64,000 nt of DNA from Tubiluchus corallicola (GCA_030141605.1 JAQGDQ010000138.1:126001-190000), one strand, 5' to 3'; positions 34,230 through 46,539 are shown, counted from the first letter of the stretch. Program-made: numbers and translations. Notes: generated from the sequence alone by a model not told the origin.

Positions 34230-34439
34230 ATGAGGAAAGTAAAAACTTCTTTTGTGTTTATTTTTGCTACGCTGTGTTTTCTGGATTACGGCGCTTTAGA
34301 AGAATTCAACCAAGAAAAAGAAGAAACCCTGTCTAACTTCAGTGGTAGCCAAAGGCTTCGCTTCAAGAGTGATGCCAGTGGAACAGATTGTTTCTGGCAA
34401 AATATGCTTGCTTCATCAAAGATCTCCATTTATTACAGG
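34230..34439 (+). CDS. TMED-like exon 1: signal peptide and start of GOLD domain
   Basis: Seventy codons from ATG to Tyr-Tyr-Arg, followed by the donor GTAGGT (phase 0). A basic start (MRKVK) leads into a hydrophobic run (SFVFIFATLCFL), a typical cleavable signal. The segment GTDCFWQNM then KISIYYR matches the GOLD start of TMED5 (KECFYQPM then LEIEYQV). An acidic linker of about 20 residues (EEFNQEKEETL) separates signal and domain. The open frame runs on past the donor, but the p24 similarity stops exactly there. Confidence 0.9.
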
Positions 34440-37400
34440 GTAGGTCAACGTGAAAATACTGGCAAAACGGCCAAAAAGGCTTTAAAGCCTTTGACATGCT
34501 ATCATTCGGAGGCTAGGTTGGCGACTAGTCTCATAACATTGCTAGCATATTTCTTTGTGCAATGCCTTTTGCAATTTAATGACAGTCATTTTAAACTGTC
34601 ATTCAAAAAATCGACTAAGGTGCTTCGTTCTTGCAACAAATTAAGGGACAGCTCAATATAAACACAGAAATACTAATATGCTAGACTATAGTCTTATCAC
34701 ATCTAACATATGGCTGCCATCTGCTTTCAAATATATCAAAAGCTTCTCTAGATAAATTAGAAATAGCCCAAAATTAAGACATATAAGCCTACCTACATGG
34801 GTACACAACAAGAGCGAAATATTCAGCTAGGTCAAATAGAGAAAAATTAAAAATACTCAAAGTCGATTCCAATTTTCAATACCACACACTAGTTTTTTAT
34901 TACAAATATTTAAATAATTTTATGCCTACTTTTAATGACAATCAGCTCACATTTTTGATTGAAAAAAGTTAAATAACAGAAGAAACAGCATAAAAACAAA
35001 TTAAGACAAAAGATGGGTACAATTCCGTTTGTAAAACAACAATAGATACGTTGTCCGCAAAAATGTAAAATCTACAGTGACGCTAAAGAGTTAAAAAAAC
35101 TAAAAAATACCGTTTTGACGCTTAAAAAGAAGTAAGGAAAAAATGTTATTATTTTTTGTATTCTCATTATCAGTAGTATGTATTTTATACTAGTTTATAG
35201 CATACCCAAAATACACCGCTCCTCATAACTTCAATAAAATCTGTCACGTATACACAAAAAACAGCACATACATTACATAAAATTCTACTGTAAATTTTGT
35301 AAATGTATTGTTGAGCAGGGGTTTTGGGCGGCCCACTCTGCCCAACCTCAGCCTTTATGCCAAAGTATGGCATGATTACCAAACTAGTGCTACATGTCAC
35401 TCTAAAAGTACCAGTAGTTCAAACCTAAGTCTTCTGAATTGTTCTTCTACAAATATTTCGCTTCTTATTGGCTAAATCTTCACACCTTTTGCTTTCAACC
35501 AATCAGGTTTCATTTTGGCTCTGTCTCTGATATGTACACTAGTTTTGGGTAGGTTATAAAGTGAGGGTAAAAACCTGCTGTTCTTTGGAGCTACAGTGGT
35601 AATCGGGTTGTGCAGAGTTGGTGCTTTTTGCTCTTGTGTTTCTTCCGACCAGGCTTAGAGTTCTCCTGCTACCCGCTATATGGGGAGTTAGGTATCAGTC
35701 TGTTTACTTTATTTCTTTATTCTGCTTTTCTTCAGTTTGTCTAAAATCTTGTCTCACTTAGTTTAGGCCTTGCAATATTTAAATCTTTTTCAAGTTAGCA
35801 AGCAACAATAGTCAGCATTATTTAATTCACCTGTGTTTAATTGTGGTCATGTCGAAAGCGTTATTAGGCCTCTCCGCCTCTGTACCTGCAAGCTCAAACC
35901 ACCCCGCGGGTGGCGAGGCGCCACCAGCAGTTCAGTATTTATGTATTGCATTTAACTGTATTTGTATGTGCGTTTGCATTTGATATGTATTGTAGTTAAT
36001 GTGTAATGTGCGCAGTTGGTTATATTCAATTTGAGTTTATGAAATGTATTATTGTAATTAGAATTTCACTTGTGTTTTATTTTAAATGTAACTTTATTTT
36101 ACTCTAACAACACTATTGCTAACAGTTTCTTATACTGATTGTAACATCATTTTTTGGAATGTACAGTTTACCATTCTTGATGTACAATTTTAATGCAATA
36201 AAGAATTTTATTATCATATTATATATAATAAACCGTGTTCCGTACCATTTTTACCCTGTACCGTGCCATTACCTTAACCTGTTTAGTACCATTTTTACAT
36301 TTCTCAGCGCTAAAATTTCCCTGCACCAAAAATTCCTAGTAGCAAAATTACCAGGATCAAATTTACTGCACCAAACTTACTGGTACTAAGCTTACTGCGC
36401 ACCGGTTTGGTTTTGATTCACTGGATGTCATTAGTAGGTAACAACTCTTGAGTTTGTTCTAACTCCGAAATATAGTCCCAACATGGCCCAACTCCACGGG
36501 AATATTTGAAATCTCGGTTACAAGCACTCGTTAAAGCACGGTTGCTTCACTGTTTTGTTTATAGGCATTACACACTCGTTGTTAATTGCAGGTAATAAAA
36601 GGAGGTGATGTTAAGATCAATGCAAGAGTTCTCTCTCCGAGGAATGTGCTTATTGGGAAATTTGGTCCGCTATCAACCAATCAGCAAACGATCGATGTTC
36701 AAGAAACGGGTATAACTGATATTGTAATAAGGAAGACCTGTTTAGCTTATTATGTTATCAACAATATTATCAACGTCCCCTTTTCAATAAAATTTCGATC
36801 AAAATCACATTTGTAAGATTGGTGTACAAAATGGCAGAATGAACTACCATAGAAAATTACATAATCTTGTGTATACCTTCATTTCATGCTAACTGAATTA
36901 TGGAAGGGCTAGTTTATACCTCTACACCTCTCTGCTCTTATACGCTAAGTTATGTGATATTAGTCGCAGAATCACATGTAAAAATAACATTGCTTGTGGC
37001 AACTTTTGAAAATATGATTTCTGGACTCAAAGTTTGACAAATTTTTCCATTTGACTATTGCAGTCGTAAATTCTTTCAGCTACAGTATCAAGCATAGAGT
37101 CAATTTTCGGGCATAAGAAAGTTAAAATGGGTTACCTGTGTTGCTTTGCATTAAAAATATGTTTTATAAGTAAAATCTTGTTTGCTAAAGAAGTAAAATT
37201 TCGAACAAAAACAGTTTTTACGTACGTTGCTTAATTCTTACAATAGGCTGTTTATAGATTAATTATGGTATGTCCATACTTTTGGTATTTTTTCAGTCAG
37301 AATATCACCTGCTTCTACTTTTAGCAGCTTAGAGGACTACATGTCCTATGTAGCTGTTCTGCTAATGACTAGACTAGAATGGGAAGCATTGGGAAACTCG

Positions 37401-38941
37401 CTTACTGATTTCGTGATTTTGCTATCTAGACCGCCTTTTACATTTGCTATGGAATACATTTTATCGTAAAAATATGTAATACTTACTAACTTTGTTGTGA
37501 CGTTGCAATATGAAAACTGGGTAAAAACTTATTATGTGAACAATGAAAACATGAACGAAACCTCAATTACGGTAAAATAAACGGTTTGATAGAGTTACTT
37601 CGCAAGCGAGTCCAAAAACACTGTAGCGTCTTTTACATTACTAAAAGATTACATAATATCATGCAGTATGAAATAAATAATTTTCAGGTGTGCATGGATT
37701 ATGTTTTGACAACATGAATCGATTTAACGCCAAGACTGTAGAATTTTACGTAAACTTAATTGACGACGGCAATAAGAATGAGGCACAGAAGGTAAACTTG
37801 ACTGTAATCTACATGGCATTTATTGTTAACATAACTTAGACAAGTTTTTTAACAAATTGAGTAGAACGCCTTTTTAACAAAAGCGTAGAAATTGATCAAT
37901 GTGGTTGTGTCAAATGAAGAACTGCGAGCTTTGCATCCTACTGCTTTATTATTCCAGTTGAAAGTTTTCTTTTATTCTGTGTTTGGAATCAACCCTTTCT
38001 TAATTGTCAGTACTTATCACTCTAATTATCTGTTGAATCCTTGTAAGGAAACCATAACAACTAACATAATTAGCAAACTGAAAAGTTTTTATATTTCGTA
38101 AAGCACCTCCCAGAGCGAAATGAAGAGGTTGAATCAGATGCCATGGATATCACCTTTCGGTCAGCGTTGGTATGAATATTATTATTGTATATTTTGTTAT
38201 TATTATTTATGTATAATGATATGTATATATATCTATATATAGATAATATAATACAGCGCTTATTAAAATGTATAATTAGTTAATTTAAAACTTTATATTT
38301 GTTTGAAGTGGACTGACAATACAAACAATGCCTGATACAGCTATTTCCACGGTGCAGGTGCTAAGCGCAAGGTGCTAGTAACAGAACAATGGGCGTCACA
38401 AATGCATTAGCATCGGGCATCGCAAATGGAATTAATTAATTAATTAATTAATTACTCTGTACTGGCAACTAAATCACTACTTAATATTTTACAAATTGAG
38501 CAGACGAAATGTGCAGTAAAGCTGGCAAGGAAAGAAAGTTGACGAAAGCTCTTAACTTGAACTTGAGACGAACATGAATTCAGCATTGTTTAATTAATCT
38601 TCTTACAAAACTTTGATATAGGTAATTTCTGATAATCTTTGCTGTTCTTTTGGCTGCTGCGTTTGAATTTAAAAGCATATTACTCAATTTTCGCCTGTTT
38701 TTTTCAGTTGTTAACGATGAAATTGTCGAGGAACATAGAATCGATGAGAATGTTCGCATATGCAAGCTATGGAAAGTTAGCAGCCGACACGAGTCAAGCT
38801 AGCGTAAATGAAAATTACGTGTTTTTCTGGTCACTCGGTCAATGTTGCCTGATTATTCTTGTGGCCATTGCGCAGGTTTATACGTTACGATGTATGTTCA
38901 GAGCAACGTCGCCAATTACTGGATTAAAGTCCAAAGTTTGA
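34230..38941 (+). CDS. p24/TMED family cargo receptor, gamma (TMED1/5-like), complete five-exon gene
   Basis: Family role: p24 proteins are type I membrane proteins that cycle between ER and Golgi in COPI/COPII vesicles and help sort secretory cargo. Exons are 34230-34439, 36592-36709, 37688-37791, 38104-38169 and 38708-38941, all with GT/AG borders and compatible phases (732 nt, 243 residues plus stop; vertebrate TMED5 is about 229). In order: signal peptide (residues 1-22), GOLD domain with its first cysteine in TDCFWQ (exon 1) and second in GLCFDN (exon 3), a diverged helical stalk (exons 4-5), a membrane helix after NYVFFW, and a short cytosolic tail. The start ATG has an in-frame TAA two codons upstream. 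The tail lacks the FF pair and basic residues I expect in TMED1/5 relatives. The gamma assignment is inference from the overall match; TMED1, 3, 5 or 7-like would each be possible. Confidence 0.9.
35460..35983 (+). promoter_or_regulatory. Promoter/LTR-like block with short GC-rich ORF inside TMED intron 1
   Basis: CCAAT-type boxes (about 35467-35502) and TATAAA (35555-35560) precede a stretch that switches to GC-rich coding-like sequence. An ATG at 35849 opens a 44-codon frame (MSKALLGLSASVPASSNHPA then GGEAPPA) ending at 35983. Only its first ~30 codons look compositionally coding. It may be the LTR and leader of a retroelement, or an internal promoter with a first exon. No homology recognised. 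Confidence 0.3.
36232..36417. repeat. Degenerate 15-bp array with inverted halves, locus 3 (TMED intron 1)
   Basis: Right half: TTAC/TTCC-type anchors at 36317, 36333, 36348, 36363, 36377 and 36392 in units like AACTTACTGGTACTA. Left half: GTACC-type units (36242, 36258, 36286) such as TAGTACCATTTTTAC, roughly the reverse complement of the right unit. The unit sequence differs from loci 1 and 2. Confidence 0.6.
36592..36709 (+). CDS. TMED-like exon 2: GOLD domain strands
   Basis: Acceptor TTAATTGCAG at 36582-36591, donor GTATAA at 36710, phase 0 in and phase 1 out (118 nt). It begins VIKGGDVKINARVLSP, which aligns with QVLDGAGLDIDFHLASP of human TMED5, and runs to DVQETG. This is the best conserved part of the domain core. 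Confidence 0.9.
37688..37791 (+). CDS. TMED-like exon 3: GOLD domain end with second cysteine
   Basis: Acceptor TTTTCAG before 37688, donor GTAAAC at 37792. The first two bases complete a glycine codon. The exon encodes VHGLCFDNMNRF then KTVEFYVNLIDDG, matching DYMFCFDNTFS then KVIFFELILDNMG of TMED5. The cysteine in LCFDN should pair with the one in exon 1. It ends in phase 0 at NEAQK. Confidence 0.9.
38104..38169 (+). CDS. TMED-like exon 4: start of helical stalk
   Basis: A 22-codon exon with acceptor TTCGTAAAG and donor GTATGA, phase 0 at both ends. It encodes an acidic helix-like stretch (HLPERNEEVESDAMD then ITFRSAL). It is the least conserved exon and is assigned mainly because it joins exons 3 and 5 in frame and gives the stalk its expected length. 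The acceptor tract is only moderately pyrimidine-rich. Confidence 0.7.
38430..38455. repeat. (ATTA)n short microsatellite in TMED intron 4
   Basis: Six tandem TTAA/ATTA units between TMED exons 4 and 5. Confidence 0.8.
38708..38941 (+). CDS. TMED-like exon 5: stalk end, membrane helix, cytosolic tail, stop
   Basis: Acceptor TTTTTTTCAG before 38708, stop TGA at 38939-38941 (77 residues). A helical segment leads to ENYVFFWSLGQCCLIILVAI, then AQVYTLRCMF. This parallels the NFWS, membrane helix, IQVYMLKSLF end of TMED5. The tail after the helix reads RCMFRATSPITGLKSKV, without the FF pair or DKR cluster of vertebrate relatives. Confidence 0.9.
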   Translation: MLTMKLSRNIESMRMFAYASYGKLAADTSQASVNENYVFFWSLGQCCLIILVAIAQVYTLRCMFRATSPITGLKSKV

Positions 38942-38995
38942 GGCAGGCGCAAAACTGACGATGCTCCTCGCCCGAACTGGTGCAGGATAGTGAAT

Positions 38996-39001
38996 AATAA
39001 A
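38996..39001 (+). promoter_or_regulatory. polyadenylation signal of the TMED-like gene
   Basis: AATAAA lies 55 bases after the stop codon, with a T-rich stretch following. It would give a very short 3' untranslated region. Confidence 0.6.
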
Positions 39002-42000
39002 CAATTTTAATATAAGGCATTTGTATTCAGCTATGTTAAATTTGTGTAAAAGAATTCAACAGTGTTAGGAAGCCGGCCTCATTAACCTTAATAAGCCAAT
39101 TAACTTCACTCGAGTTTGACCTTTTTTATCCATGACCATGAAAACAAAGTAAACATACATCGCCAAAGTTGACGATTTTATCATCGGCTGTGACAACTCA
39201 ATCCATCTGTTGCGAAGCGCCACTGATAATCGGTTGTCAAATGTTTTACTAACTTATTCTTGATGATATTCTATTGTTAATCTAATATTGATTGTTATTA
39301 TTGTTGATTTTTTATTACACTCGTGATTTTTGTTGTTATCGAGCCTTTTTGACAGATGGCAGCACTTTGCATGTTTGAGTGACCAGAGTCTGGGTCACAT
39401 GATCAGGTTTATACCTGTCTTGCCAGGTATTTGGCCACATTTTGAAGTCTGGCTTATAGTTTCATGTAAAGAAAAACTAACTTTGTTCAAAGAATGTTTT
39501 ACCGTTTTTAATTATGGTAATGTCTCCAAAGAGAAGGCGCCTCATTGGTTACTTGATTATTAGTTAGAGAGGCTTTAGTGCAAATTTGGTTATACATTTT
39601 TAGAAAATCTCAATTTCTATTGTTATTTTTGTGGCGATGCCAGCGGAAGCCATGAACTGTTGAATAACCTTTGCTTGTTGGAATTGAATGGTAGCCTTTG
39701 GTCTGTTTTGTGGAGACTTGAGTTATAGTATGCAAGTGTTTTTGTCCAGCGCAGCGCAGTATATGATACTATACATAGTATCATATAATACATATCATAT
39801 ACATAGTATCATATAATACATATCATATACATAGTATCATATAATACAAAGTATTATATGATATTATATTGTACACATGACAGCGTGACTGCTTGGCTAA
39901 TCATCTTGACAAAAATTCAACACTTCCTTAAACACGCTATAACACCGACCACGTTTTCTAGAACAGTTTCATACCCGCTAGATGGAGGCACTAGGTAGCA
40001 CAAATCACTAGACACAGTTTCGTGGTTAATCGGTATTGTTTGCTGTTTTGTCGATATATGAACGCTTCAAAGACACATCAAAGAACACCGGAGAATTATT
40101 TCAGAAGATGTGTCGCATGCAGCAGTAGAACGAAGAAAACTTCAATGAAGCCAACAGGAGATTCTATGCTTCTCCAAAAATGTAAAATCTTTACTCAAAC
40201 ATTTTTTTACGCAAGCTATATTCCTATTATTAAACAAAACTGCAACACAGCTAAAGCTACAAAATAATTGTAAAAAATTCTTATAACTGACCTCGTACTA
40301 AAAGCAATACAGCTTAACGTCGACACGACAGTTGCAAGAATTACAAAGCAGGTTTGTGCTGAATCCGTCTGTTTTTAAATTGTTGAAGAAGTACAATAGT
40401 CATAATTTTAATTGATTAAAACCCAAAGGTATAATTTGAATAAATGGTGAGAAAAGACAAACTGCTTTTTGTTTCTGCCACTGATTTTGATCTAATATGA
40501 TTACCGACATACACTATATTACACCAAATTTACACGCCAAGAAAGCAATAGTAATGAACAGCGTCCGCACATCCATCACAAGGACACAGATGTTAAACCC
40601 AACGAAATTTTCTTTCAAATTTATCGTTGTTGCCTTACTTAATCGCTTGTAACAACTGGTTGTTAGTTGGAGAATAAAACTTATTGCTCCTGTGTCCACC
40701 ACAAGTGACGTGTTCATCAACAGAGGAAAATTTGATTTACTCTAATTTGCCACTTGGCGTCCACGCGGCATCATCGTCAGAAAAACGACTTCGCAAGTCA
40801 TCAGCAGAGGCGGATCCGAGATTAGGCCCACTGGTTAAACATGGAGAACGCCCCACGACTTAAGCACATTGCACGATTTAAGCAGATAAAGCAAACCATT
40901 TTTAAAGTATATAATATGATTAACTATTTAGGAAAAAATAATTGCCTACAGTTTAACAGCTGAAGAAAATAGATTATATACCCCTTACCTTGTAATAGTT
41001 GGAACGATTTCTTGTGCTGGGAGTCTGTGGCCACTTGAGACTGTACTTATTGTCGCATTATCTCTGCGAAGTCTACGAAATGAGGCTCTCATTGAAGAGA
41101 TCAATGCGCAAACGAATTAGCTAGCACTTGCAAATATTGCTACTTGCACTTTGATGATGCCTATAGCGGGTACTGGACCATTGAGAATAATGATCCTTGT
41201 GACTTCGAGTCCACAATCCCGGAAGTTACAGAGGGATGGTTTTCGTGACAGTTCTAGCTTTGAATGTCAATTTGATCATTCGGGCTTGTAATTATCTGTT
41301 TCAGTGAAATCTGGTTAAACCACAATAACTGAAATTCAATTACTGTCACGATTAAATTAAAGTGATTCTAAGGGATAGAATTCTAGTAATAATGTCTTAA
41401 GTTTAGTAGGACAATTCGCCATCTAAAATCTGGCAACAACAAAATCGGTTACTCGGTCACATCGTAGAAATTCGGTTACCCCACTATTTTGTTCATAACA
41501 AAAAATGTTTTTATTTACAACAAATGGAGTAAACACTTTAATTTTCTTTTTGTCCATAACACAATACTACAATTCAACCTTCTTAATGAAAATAGCAAAG
41601 TGGTTGTAACATTAATCTTAATGATATTCAATTAATATTCTGGCACAAATTTTAAGCGATTCATACTTGCGGATGTTAGAATTAGGGTTTTTAATAACAA
41701 AAGCTGATAAATACCTGACCGTATCAACATCAACGAATTTTATATAATTTTTATTAAAAAAATCAGCGTTTCCACTGCACAATGGCTGTCATCTTCAAGT
41801 AATAATGAATAGAGAGTAAATCATTTTTTGCAAAATCTAAGCACTTAAATTATTCGTAACCTGGTCACTTGAAACATGAACAACAATTAGTTAAGTGCCT
41901 CAGCTACCATTGTACAAGTTACAAGGTGTCCAATTTATAGTATCCAGATTACTAAATGGCAGTGCTACATTATTATTCGGCTTACCACGTGTTTTGAAAA

Positions 42001-42716
42001 AATAAGATCGCACTTACAAATTACGTGTGCAGTTAGTATATGATTATGTAAAGACACTAGCAATTTAACAATTTATGAACAAAGCAGAACATCACCACCC
42101 ACCCCCCTCCCCCGAATGAGAGCGTCGGTAAAATTAAAAAACTTATTCGATTGGCTGTTATTTTATTTGGGGAAACTAAATTAATTCCTACAATGCTCAT
42201 GTTTTCATGTTTCCTGTCAACTCTCCATGGCTTCGCGTCCACATGTAATAAATGGCTTCATCGCCTTTGTACATACCGTAGGTGTTATTCTTGCTTGTAG
42301 TGTTTGTAGCAATTAGGTAGAGCGTTTTGCGTTACCAATTTACCACTCTTTGTGTTCTTCAATTCACAGTTTCTGACAAATCCAGTCGTCACCATGACAG
42401 TGTAATGAATACATTGATCATAAAAGCCTCAAATATAAGCACAATGTTATAAAGGGCTTCTGAAACAAGCAGTGTTTTATCAGCCATGTTGACAGTCTGA
42501 TGTCCTTTGTTTGCTAGATCGATTAGTCCACGTTAATTTAGTATTTCGCCAATTTGAGATGGCAAAAGGTCTAGCAGCACCGGAATTAAATAAACCTTAT
42601 TAAACATTATGCCTGTTATTGCCTGATGTTCCAAATGCAGTTTCAGTTTCACGCAAATTTTGCTCATAAAAGAAAACACTTCTCAAATAGTGTATGAATT
42701 GTTACAGGGAAGAAAG
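39002..42716. other. Intergenic stretch after the TMED-like gene
   Basis: Holds the 28-bp AT-rich tandem repeat listed separately. CGCTAGATGGAGGCAC at about 39978 resembles an insulator (CTCF-like) core, as does CCATCTAGCGG at 46508; both are weak matches. No exon recognised. Confidence 0.4.
39773..39850. repeat. 28-bp AT-rich tandem repeat, 2.7 copies
   Basis: ACATAGTATCATATAATACA starts at 39773, 39801 and 39829. The unit is itself partly palindromic (TATGATACTAT / ATAGTATCATA), and a further ATTATATGATATTATAT follows. Confidence 0.9.
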
Positions 42717-43105
42717 ACATGTCCCAAAAAGCTTTCCACACAAAGTTGTATTATATAGCATCATGCTTATTTGCTTGCAAGACTTATGGAACTAGAAAAG
42801 AAAATTCTTAGTAAATTAAAATGTTCGCGCTAACTGGTAAAATGCGAGGACTTACCTTCCTAGCTGACAAGACACAGTTATACTTTTGCTTAGTTAGTGA
42901 AGTGTGCGCTATGATTATTTTTTAAAACTTTACGCAATCTTATCTAAACTTATTTCACACGATCTGCCTACCGTCAAAATGGCTGCGTCTTACGATCATA
43001 GGGTTGCAGCTGTTAATACAATTCTGTGTGCAATAAAGCAGTATGCAGGTGATACAAAATTTCAAGGCGATTTTTTTTTAATTTTATGTAAGTAAAGGCT
43101 TTTCT
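42717..43105 (+). repeat. Dispersed repeat family, copy C
   Basis: Begins CATGTCCCAAAAAGCTTTCC, contains GTGCGCTATGATTATTTTTT and AAAATGGCTGCGTCTTACG, ends GATACAAAATTTCAAGGCGA...TTATGTAAGTAAAGG. It lacks an internal part present in copy B. Confidence 0.7.
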
Positions 43106-43300
43106 TGTGCTCAGTGGGTTTGCAAAAAGATTTGTAAGGTTCTTCACAGTTAACAAGCGCCCTCCATCCCACGTCCATGTACACAGGCCAATTAACTCAA
43201 TTAAGCCCAATAAAAACCTTCGAAAAAGGACTTCTATTAGAACATTATATAGAAGGATACTTGATGAATAAAATGTCTTTTTGGTTACATATATTAATGG

Positions 43301-43518
43301 TGTTTACATATAACGATTGGTGAGCGATTTGTGATCTAGGTGGGAACTACTGAATGAAACAGTTTAAAAAACAATAGTTCTACTCACTTAGAGTTGTGAG
43401 TAGACAATAGTGTTTACGAATAACGATTGGCAATCGATTTGTGATCTAGATCGGAACTACTGAAAGAAACACTTTTCTAAACAATAGTTCTACTCATTTC
43501 GCGTTATAAGTAATAATT
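43301..43518. repeat. 110-bp tandem duplication (two copies)
   Basis: TGTTTACATATAACGATTGG at 43301 recurs as TGTTTACGAATAACGATTGG at 43411. The shared block continues through TGTGATCTAG, GGAACTACTGAA and AACAATAGTTCTACTCA, with scattered changes. Confidence 0.85.
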
Positions 43519-44722
43519 TTCCGTAGTTTGTTGCTCAAATTTTTTCGGCTTGGTCCACTTAAATGAATTTTCCGTGCGCAAAGCATTCAGCTCAAAAATT
43601 TTCTAATTTCTGCATTGAGACTGAGTAATTTACTGCGAACCGTTGAGTAATTTACTATTTATAATATCCATATAAATTACCCGAATCAGAAAGTTTAAGG
43701 TGTGCCAGCTTTTCGATACAACATGACAACTACAAATTCTAAACCCCTTAAGGTAAGTTCGCTTATTTTATTGGTTGAACCATAATTCATCGATATCCGA
43801 AACTCGAGCTAAGAGCACATTTATTGCAAGAAAATTGCCCAAATTTCCTTTGCAACCATTGAAACTGAAAAGTAATCGATAAGTTGGCTACTTTGTCTAG
43901 AGACCTTGCTGCTTGACTTTCATGGGAGCTGTGCATGTAGCTGGTATAGCCTTTTCATTGGGAAAAGCAATTTAGCTTTGTCAAAGCCCACGAGGGTAGT
44001 GGCGTCAACAGAACGTTTCGTTAAAAACAACGTCGACTTTACAACCCATACTTAATGCGATACTAATTTTGGAGCTAGTACAACTCACTCTGGCATAGGA
44101 TTAGCATTAATACTACAATGGCACTACTGTGTTACAGGATGTGCTTCGTAACTTAAGGATTAATGTCGACATTGCTACCACACATGTTTTTCTGCTCATA
44201 CCACGAACGGACTAGAAAATCGCCATAAAATATTAAACAGAGCAAGACGAAGATGTGAATAATTCAGGAAGCTCTTATCAGATGGCTAAAAGTAATTAGA
44301 TATTGTGCAAGTTGTATTAAGGAATGTAGTTTGATTCCAAGAAACGGCGTACATTGGTCGCCCATCTGCGGTTGTTTTAAACTGGTAATGTGCATGATAA
44401 CTTAATTGTTCACACTTAATTAGCTTTAAAGCAGCGTTGAAGGCAAAATATGAATGATTCAGAGAATGGATGACAAAATGTAGTTTAGACATTGCCTGAT
44501 AATAGTACTGTATACGAAAAGTTTTGTACAGCCAAAAAAGGCTGTACTTGTTTTGGCGTGATGTTACTGGTACCTCTATGTAATTATATTACACATATGG
44601 TATATTATAGCGCTTTCAACAATACACGCGCTTATGTGGTAAAACATAAAATGCTACTGTATCAGAATTTTTCTTACTGAATTTACACAAATTACACCAG
44701 ACCGCCACCTATCTCAAACGGC

Positions 44723-44943
44723 CAGGGCCTGATTATTCTATACAGGGTAGTGTAAGCTGTAGCCTAGAATCCCTTAAGCTTACGGGGAACCGAGATTTGG
44801 TAACATTTGGTGAAAAAAAATCTGTTTTTTCACTACGAGTAAAAATGTTCAAAACGTGCGGGTGATTAGAGTGTGGCTCCGTCTGAGAGGGCCCCCATAA
44901 TTTCATTAGCCTAGAGACCCCAAAAGGTCATAATCTGGCCCTG
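44723..44943. mobile_element. 221-bp hAT-type MITE with 8-bp target duplication
   Basis: Left end CAGGGCCTGATTATTC; right end in reverse CAGGGCCAGATTATGA. Flanks are CAAACGGC (44715-44722) and CAAACGGT (44944-44951), an 8-bp duplication with one change. No coding capacity. The ends differ from those of the 25.4-kb element, so it is a separate hAT-type family. Confidence 0.75.
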
Positions 44944-44951
44944 CAAACGGT

Positions 44952-46539
44952 CAAAGACAAGTAGGAGACAATCAATTTACTTATTTAACTGTAGTTGTAT
45001 GGAAACCATGAGCTTAGTCTTGCATGGTGTTTCATTGGGCTATGTGAACGATAATTATGTGACATGTGTCCCGTGAATAAATCAGTGCCGTAAAAGTACA
45101 TATTATGGCAGTTTAATTAGCTGCCAGCCACAACTTTCTGGGTTAATACATGTATAGTAATAAAGATAATACTTATTAATCATTCTCGCTAAATTTCAAG
45201 AAAATTTAGATTAGAAGTTACTGAATTACTACAAATTTTTCCTGCAATTTTCCAGCATTATTTGCAATTATAATAATAATATGCTTTAATAGTACTATAG
45301 TAAAACACAAAAACGCTAAGCAAAATTAACTGGCTGTCATTGTTCACTGTATTACGATGTACCCATCTTTACAGTTCAGTCTAACAGAGAATTTGAAATT
45401 TGTTAACTTGGTGACATTAGTGACAGCACACTTGCTAGTATGCTTGCTCGGTCAACATAATTATTAGCTAAATGCATGGTGAAAAGTCATTAAATAGTTA
45501 TGATAATGAACAAATTCAACACTTATTTTCTGCCGGTCATTTAACAAATAACGTACAAGAGGCACTAATGGCGAAAGCCAGCAAACACTATCTTTCAGCC
45601 CCTTGCATTCGTTTCTTTTTTCATTTGCTCACACATGAATTAACTGTTGGAAAACATAAAAAAGATCAGTCTTTTGAGCGGCGGTGTGGCACAAGGCGGC
45701 TGGCAGTGAGACATTTAAAAAGCAGGAACTATCAGAAATCAGCAAATTTAACCACTCTCCAGTAATACCAGTCACACTAAAACTTTGGCACGTTGTATAC
45801 CTCAGTGCAAAATTTGTTTTAGTCAATCGCAAATAATGGATTGAAGTAATTGAAGACAAAATTGTGATTTGGGCTTAACATTAAAATGCCTTCAGCGCTG
45901 CTTCAAAGCATTGTTAGACAAGTCATATAATTGAAGATTTATACTCGCTTTACGTCAAGCTGCTTGATTTAAAGGTTTCTCACCGGAACATTTTGCTGGT
46001 TGCAGTTTAGGCCACTTGTAATCATCCTCACCTATTTCTGTCACCTATATCCCTGCTACCACTACCATTGTTACTGTTGCTGTTATTAAAAGAACCATTA
46101 TTACCTTTAAATGTTAAAACGTTCGATGTCATTTCCTACTCGTTTTGATTAATAAAATAGTGTTACTCTCTTTTTCTGTAGCATGTGCGCCTAACCGAAC
46201 GAAATGACACAGAATACTTGTTTAACTGTACAGAAAAACCCACAAATTAGAGTAGAAGCATAAAAAATTAGAACTTTTTATTGCAGTAAGTTGACTGCGC
46301 TGAAAGCAGCAGCGCCTAAGTTGAATTTATAGGTGCAATAAGTTTTTTATTTTACTGTTTTATCATTCTCTGCTTTTCATTGAACCTCAGCGCTTTCTTA
46401 CTATAACAACTATTCATTCTCAATGTTAATAGTAACAGGTTAAAGCATACTAGCTGATCGTTTTAAACGGTGACAATCACTTCGGTATTGTTGGCTAATA
46501 ATCACGCCATCTAGCGGTTACCTTGATGTACCTTTATTC
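44952..46539. other. Non-coding stretch with an unassigned 97-codon frame
   Basis: The frame 45472-45765 (+) starts MHGEKSLNSYDNEQIQHLFS and has no recognised domain or splice context. It overlaps a minus frame of similar length, so neither is called. Confidence 0.35.
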
